A stretch of DNA of 64,000 nt from Thauera sedimentorum (GTDB taxonomy: Bacteria > Pseudomonadota > Gammaproteobacteria > Burkholderiales > Rhodocyclaceae): assembly GCF_014489115.1 (NCBI RefSeq), contig NZ_JACTAH010000002.1, positions 992,001 through 1,056,000 on the forward strand, given 5' to 3'. Made by a program: the position numbers and the translations under genes. Position 1 is the first letter of the stretch. Each line of letters starts with the position of its first letter. Below are positions 60,393 to 64,000 of this stretch, piece after piece. The notes below the pieces were generated by a model that saw nothing but the letters and a program-made list of their open reading frames with translations, had not been told where the DNA came from and ran no database searches.

Positions 60393-62359
60393 TCGGCGAA
60401 CTGGGTCATTTCGCGCTGGTGCTGGCGCTGGTGCTGGCCGCCGTGCAGGCGGTGGTGCCGCTGGTGGGCGCCGCGCGCGGGCGCTATGCGCTGATGGCGG
60501 TCGGCCGTCCGGCGGCGCAGGCGCAACTCTTCTTCCTGCTGTTCGCCTACGGCTGCCTGACCTGGGCCTTCATCACCAGCGACTTCTCGGTGCGCCTGGC
60601 CGCGGTCAATTCGCACACCGACACGCCGCTGATCTACAAGATCACCGGGGTGTGGGGCAACCACGAAGGCTCGCTGCTGCTGTGGGGAACCTCGCTGTCC
60701 TTGTGGACGGTGGCAGTCACCATCTTCAGCCGCGACCTGCCCGAAGCCTTCATGGCGCGCGTCCTCGGCGTGCTCGGGGCGATCAGCACCGGCTTCATCG
60801 CCTTCATGCTGTTCACCTCCAACCCCTTTACCCGCCTGCTGCCGGCGGCCGAGCAGGGGCGCGACCTGAATCCGCTGCTGCAGGACCCGGGGATGATCAT
60901 CCATCCGCCGCTGCTCTACATGGGCTACGTAGGCTTCTCGGTGGCCTTCGCCTTCGCCATCGCGGCGCTGCTCAGCGGCCGCCTGGACGCGGCCTGGGCA
61001 CGCTGGTCGCGGCCGTGGACCACGGTGGCCTGGGTCTTCCTCACCGCCGGCATCGCGGTCGGCTCCGGCTGGGCCTACTACGAGCTGGGCTGGGGCGGCT
61101 GGTGGTTCTGGGACCCGGTGGAGAACGCCTCCTTCATGCCCTGGCTGCTGGGCACCGCGCTGATCCATTCACTGGCGGTCACCGAGAAGCGCGGCGCCTT
61201 CCGCAACTGGACGGTGCTGCTGGCGATCAGCGCCTTCTCGTTGTCGCTGCTGGGCACCTTCCTGGTCCGTTCGGGGGTGATCACCTCGGTGCATGCCTTT
61301 GCCACCGATCCCTCGCGCGGCCTGTTCATCCTCGCCCTGCTGGTGCTGGTGATCGGCATCTCGCTGACCCTGTTCGCCTGGCGCGCCCCCAGGCTGACCG
61401 GCGGCGGCAGCTTTTCGCTGATCTCGCGCGAGTCCTCCCTGCTGGGCAACAACGTGCTGCTGCCGGTGGTCACCGCGGCGGTGCTGCTGGGCACCATGTA
61501 CCCCTTGTTCATGGATGCGCTCAACCTGGGCAAGATCTCGGTCGGCCCGCCCTACTTCGAGGCGGTGTTCGTGCCGCTGATGGTGCCGGTGGTGGTGCTG
61601 ATGGTGATCGGGCCCTTCGTGCGCTGGAAGGGCGACATCGGCGCGCGCATCCTGCGCCGCCTGGCGCCCTCCGCACTCGCCAGCCTGCTGCTGGGCGTGG
61701 GCCTGGCGGTGGCGGTCGGCCACGTCACCTGGCGGACCGTGCTCGGCCTGGTGCTGGCCGCGTGGGTGCTGATCGGCAGCGTGCAGTTGTTGTGGGCGCG
61801 GCTCGCCGAGCGCCCGGGCGCGGCCGCCGTCAACCGCCTGCGTGGCATTCCCGCGGCGTGGTGGGGGATGTGGCTCGCCCACCTGGGCGTGGGCGTGTTC
61901 ATCATCGGCGTGACCATGGTCGGCAGCCTGGAGTCCAGCCAGGACGTGAAGATGCGCGAAGGCCAGATCGCCCGGCTCGCCGGCTACACCTTCACCTTCC
62001 GCGGCGTCGAGGACGTGGAGCGCGCCAACTATGTGGCGGCGCGCGCGACCATCGACCTTGCGCGCGGCGACATGCCGATCGCCACGCTGAATCCCGAGAA
62101 GCGCCTCTATCTCGCCCAGCAGATGCCGATGACCGAGGCCTCGCTGGACATCGGCCCGTTCCGCGACGTCTATGTCTCGCTCGGCGAACAGATCGAGGAC
62201 GGCAGCTGGATCGTCAGCCTCCACTACAAACCCTTCATCAGCTGGATCTGGCTGGGCTGCACGCTGATGGGCCTGGGCGGCATCCTCGCCGCGGCCGACC
62301 GGCGCTACCGCCGCCTGGCCGAGCGCCGCGCGCCGGCCGGCGCCCGCCAGACCGCCTGA
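60389..62359 (+). CDS. ccmF: heme lyase subunit CcmF
   Basis: 656 residues, about fourteen membrane helices. The WWD motif region GWGGWWFWDPVENASFMPWLLGTALIHS near 232-260 binds heme, with conserved His residues on either side. ITGVWGNHEGSLLLW near 84-98 is another family motif. With CcmH and CcmI it attaches heme to apocytochromes, including NapB and NapC. Confidence 0.96.
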   Translation: MIGELGHFALVLALVLAAVQAVVPLVGAARGRYALMAVGRPAAQAQLFFLLFAYGCLTWAFITSDFSVRLAAVNSHTDTPLIYKITGVWGNHEGSLLLWGTSLSLWTVAVTIFSRDLPEAFMARVLGVLGAISTGFIAFMLFTSNPFTRLLPAAEQGRDLNPLLQDPGMIIHPPLLYMGYVGFSVAFAFAIAALLSGRLDAAWARWSRPWTTVAWVFLTAGIAVGSGWAYYELGWGGWWFWDPVENASFMPWLLGTALIHSLAVTEKRGAFRNWTVLLAISAFSLSLLGTFLVRSGVITSVHAFATDPSRGLFILALLVLVIGISLTLFAWRAPRLTGGGSFSLISRESSLLGNNVLLPVVTAAVLLGTMYPLFMDALNLGKISVGPPYFEAVFVPLMVPVVVLMVIGPFVRWKGDIGARILRRLAPSALASLLLGVGLAVAVGHVTWRTVLGLVLAAWVLIGSVQLLWARLAERPGAAAVNRLRGIPAAWWGMWLAHLGVGVFIIGVTMVGSLESSQDVKMREGQIARLAGYTFTFRGVEDVERANYVAARATIDLARGDMPIATLNPEKRLYLAQQMPMTEASLDIGPFRDVYVSLGEQIEDGSWIVSLHYKPFISWIWLGCTLMGLGGILAAADRRYRRLAERRAPAGARQTA

Positions 62360-62371
62360 GCACCGACACCC

Positions 62372-62905
62372 ATGAAAGCGAAATTCCTCGTCCCCCTCGC
62401 GCTCTTCCTGCTGCTGGCCGGCTTTCTCGCCTACGGCCTCAAGCTCAATCCGCGCGAGGTGCCCTCGCCGCTGGTCGACAAGCCCGCGCCGGCCTTCCGC
62501 GTCGCGCAGTTGCGCGACCCGCAGGCCAGCTTTGCCCTGGAGGAGATGCGCGGCAAGGTCTGGCTGCTCAACGTCTGGGCCTCGTGGTGCGTGTCCTGCC
62601 GCCAGGAGCACCCGGTGCTGGTCGAACTGCAGCGCAGCGGCGTGGTGCCGGTGGTCGGGCTGAACTACAAGGATGCGCGCGCCGATGCGCTCGAATACCT
62701 GGCCCGCCACGGCGATCCCTACAGCGCGATTCCGGTCGATCCGCAGGGGACGGTCGGCTTCGACTACGGCGTGTACGGCACGCCGGAAACCTTCCTGATC
62801 GACGCCCAGGGCGTGATCCGCTACAAGCACATCGGCCCGATCACCCGCGACACGCTCGACCGGGTGCTGCTGCCCAAGATCGCGGAGCTCTCCCGTGCCG
62901 GCTGA
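62372..62905 (+). CDS. ccmG: thiol:disulfide interchange protein CcmG (DsbE)
   Basis: 177 residues. One N-terminal membrane helix and a periplasmic thioredoxin fold. The active site is Cys73-x-x-Cys76 in WASWCVSCRQEHP. The Glu in the family insert (YDYGVYGTPETF near 128-140) and the cis-Pro are present. It keeps apocytochrome CxxCH cysteines reduced for heme attachment. Its last 11 bases overlap ccmH. Confidence 0.94.
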   Translation: MKAKFLVPLALFLLLAGFLAYGLKLNPREVPSPLVDKPAPAFRVAQLRDPQASFALEEMRGKVWLLNVWASWCVSCRQEHPVLVELQRSGVVPVVGLNYKDARADALEYLARHGDPYSAIPVDPQGTVGFDYGVYGTPETFLIDAQGVIRYKHIGPITRDTLDRVLLPKIAELSRAG

Positions 62906-63428
62906 CCTGTTCAAGCGTGCCCTGGGCGCCGCCCTGCTGGCCGGCTGCATGGCTTTCCCGGCGCTGGCCGCAGGGCCGGACACCGATGAGGCGGCGCGGC
63001 TGGCCGCGCAGGTCAGCGACGACCCCGAACTCGAAGCGCGGGTGCTGGAGCTGTCGCACAAGCTGCGCTGCCTGGTGTGCCAGAACGAGTCGGTGGCCGA
63101 ATCGCGCGCGCCGCTGGCACTGGACATGCGCAACCAGGTGCGCGAGCAGCTCGCGGCGGGCAAGAGCGAGCGCGAGGTGGTCGACTTCCTGGTCGCCCGC
63201 TTCGGCGACTTCGTCGTATTCACGCCGCCGTTCCGTGCCAGCACACTGCTGCTGTGGGCCGGCCCCGGCATCCTGCTGGTGCTGGCCGTAGGCGGGCTGG
63301 TGTGGCGGCTGCGCCGCCGCGTGGCCGAAGCGCCGCCCGCGCCGCTCGACGAAGCGGCGCACGCCCGCGCCCGCGCCCTGCTCGAGGGGCGGCCGGTCAA
63401 TCATTCGTCCGAGGAACCCCGTCCGTGA
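62895..63428 (+). CDS. ccmH: cytochrome c maturation thiol oxidoreductase CcmH (CycL)
   Basis: 177 residues starting with GTG, overlapping ccmG by 11 bases. A signal peptide (ALGAALLAGCMAFPALAAG), then a three-helix domain with Cys59 and Cys62 in LRCLVCQN, and one C-terminal membrane helix (LLLWAGPGILLVLAVGGLVW). It acts with CcmG on apocytochrome thiols. It lacks the TPR half of E. coli CcmH, which is encoded by the next gene, ccmI. Confidence 0.93.
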   Translation: MPADLFKRALGAALLAGCMAFPALAAGPDTDEAARLAAQVSDDPELEARVLELSHKLRCLVCQNESVAESRAPLALDMRNQVREQLAAGKSEREVVDFLVARFGDFVVFTPPFRASTLLLWAGPGILLVLAVGGLVWRLRRRVAEAPPAPLDEAAHARARALLEGRPVNHSSEEPRP

Positions 63429-64000
63429 TCGCCTTTGCCATCCTCGCCGGCCTGATGCTGGCCGGCGCCCTGCTGTGGGTGCTGTATCCCCTGTTCAGCG
63501 CGCGGGCGCAGACCTCTGCCGGGCATGAACGCCAGCGCCAGACCGAAACCGCGCTGGCGGTGTTGCGTGAGCAACTGGCCGAACTCGACGCCGAACGCGC
63601 AGCGGGCCGGGTGGATGACGCGGCCTACGCTCGCAACCGCGAGGAGCTCGAGCGCCGCGCGCTGGAAGAAGGGCAGGGCGGTGACGTTGCCGCGGCCGGC
63701 GGACCCTCGCCCGCGTGGGGCGTGGCGCTGCTGCTCGTCGTTCCGCTGACCGCCGCCCTGGTGTATCTCGCGGTGGGAGAGCCGGACGGGCTGGAGCCTC
63801 AGCAGGTCGCGAGCCAGCAAGGCTTCACGCCCGAGCAGATCGAGGAGATGGTCGGCGGCCTGGCGGCGCGCCTGGAGCGCGAGCCCGACAACGTCGAGGG
63901 CTGGGCCATGCTGGCACGTTCCTATCTGGTGCTGGAGGATTACCCCAAGGCGTTGGCTACCTATGCACGCCTGGGCGAGCTGCGCCCGGACGACCCCGAC
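63425..64000 (+). CDS. ccmI: cytochrome c biogenesis protein CcmI (CycH), 5' part
   Basis: The first 192 codons are visible; the window ends inside the gene. It starts with a GTG that overlaps the ccmH stop (GTGA). One N-terminal helix (IAFAILAGLMLAGALLWVLYPL), a charged segment (LREQLAELDAERAAGRVDD), a second helix (WGVALLLVVPLTAALVYLAV) and the start of the TPR domain (ARLEREPDNVEGWAMLARSYLVLEDY). CcmI holds apocytochrome c for the CcmFH heme lyase. Confidence 0.93.
   Translation, partial: MIAFAILAGLMLAGALLWVLYPLFSARAQTSAGHERQRQTETALAVLREQLAELDAERAAGRVDDAAYARNREELERRALEEGQGGDVAAAGGPSPAWGVALLLVVPLTAALVYLAVGEPDGLEPQQVASQQGFTPEQIEEMVGGLAARLEREPDNVEGWAMLARSYLVLEDYPKALATYARLGELRPDDPD

Overview
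The window looks like a chromosomal segment of a high-GC denitrifying betaproteobacterium of the Rhodocyclales/Zoogloeaceae (Thauera- or Azoarcus-like). This is inferred from gene order and protein character: mnmG-rsmG-parAB-atpIBEFHAGDC, a kinase/PP2C/rph/rdgB/hemW block facing yicC-gmk-rpoZ-spoT, ubiE-Tim44-ubiJ, and a complete periplasmic nitrate reductase plus cytochrome c maturation locus. I see no phage, transposase, CRISPR array or obviously foreign island. The content is mainly core chromosome.

Layout. 1-7.4 kb: tail of a YciI-like gene, an NTF2-like and a VOC protein, leuA divergent from an Lrp-type regulator, an AraC regulator flanked by two REP palindromes, two EamA permeases, and a long-chain flavodoxin coupled to a small protein behind a candidate sigma-54 promoter. 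7.4-19.8 kb: a LysR gene, then mnmG, rsmG, parA, parB and the full F1Fo ATP synthase operon with a clear sigma-70 promoter and terminator. 19.8-24.8 kb: ubiJ, a Tim44-domain protein, ubiE and a DUF971 protein on the minus strand, then phoB-phoR. 24.8-31 kb: a PilZ-like protein, HIT protein, class II amidotransferase, small unknown gene, dodecin, LysR/MFS divergent pair and tRNA-Gly(CCC). 31-36.2 kb: thiS, thiG, trmB, sppA, a DUF1127 gene and a LysR gene. 36.2-47.3 kb: hemW-rdgB-rph-PP2C-kinase on minus, yicC-gmk-rpoZ-spoT on plus, DUF3460, a methyltransferase and an exonuclease/GIY-YIG fusion.

47.4-64 kb is the most coherent system. A Crp/Fnr-family regulator and narXL lie directly upstream of napFDAGHBC, followed by ccmABCDEFGHI (ccmI runs off the end). 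NarX/NarL would sense nitrate or nitrite. The Crp/Fnr protein would sense low oxygen or NO and could bind the perfect TTGAC-N4-GTCAA box upstream of napF. Nap reduces nitrate in the periplasm with electrons from quinol through NapC and NapGH. The Ccm proteins attach heme to NapB, NapC and other c-type cytochromes.

I found no clearly new biological system. The points most worth following are regulatory or structural: the nap control region, an inverted-repeat element inside the nap operon, a shared REP family, a sigma-54-like promoter at the flavodoxin gene, and a terminator hairpin placed immediately before ubiJ. No gene-free stretch exceeds 300 bases; the longest (48107-48396) carries candidate NarL sites.
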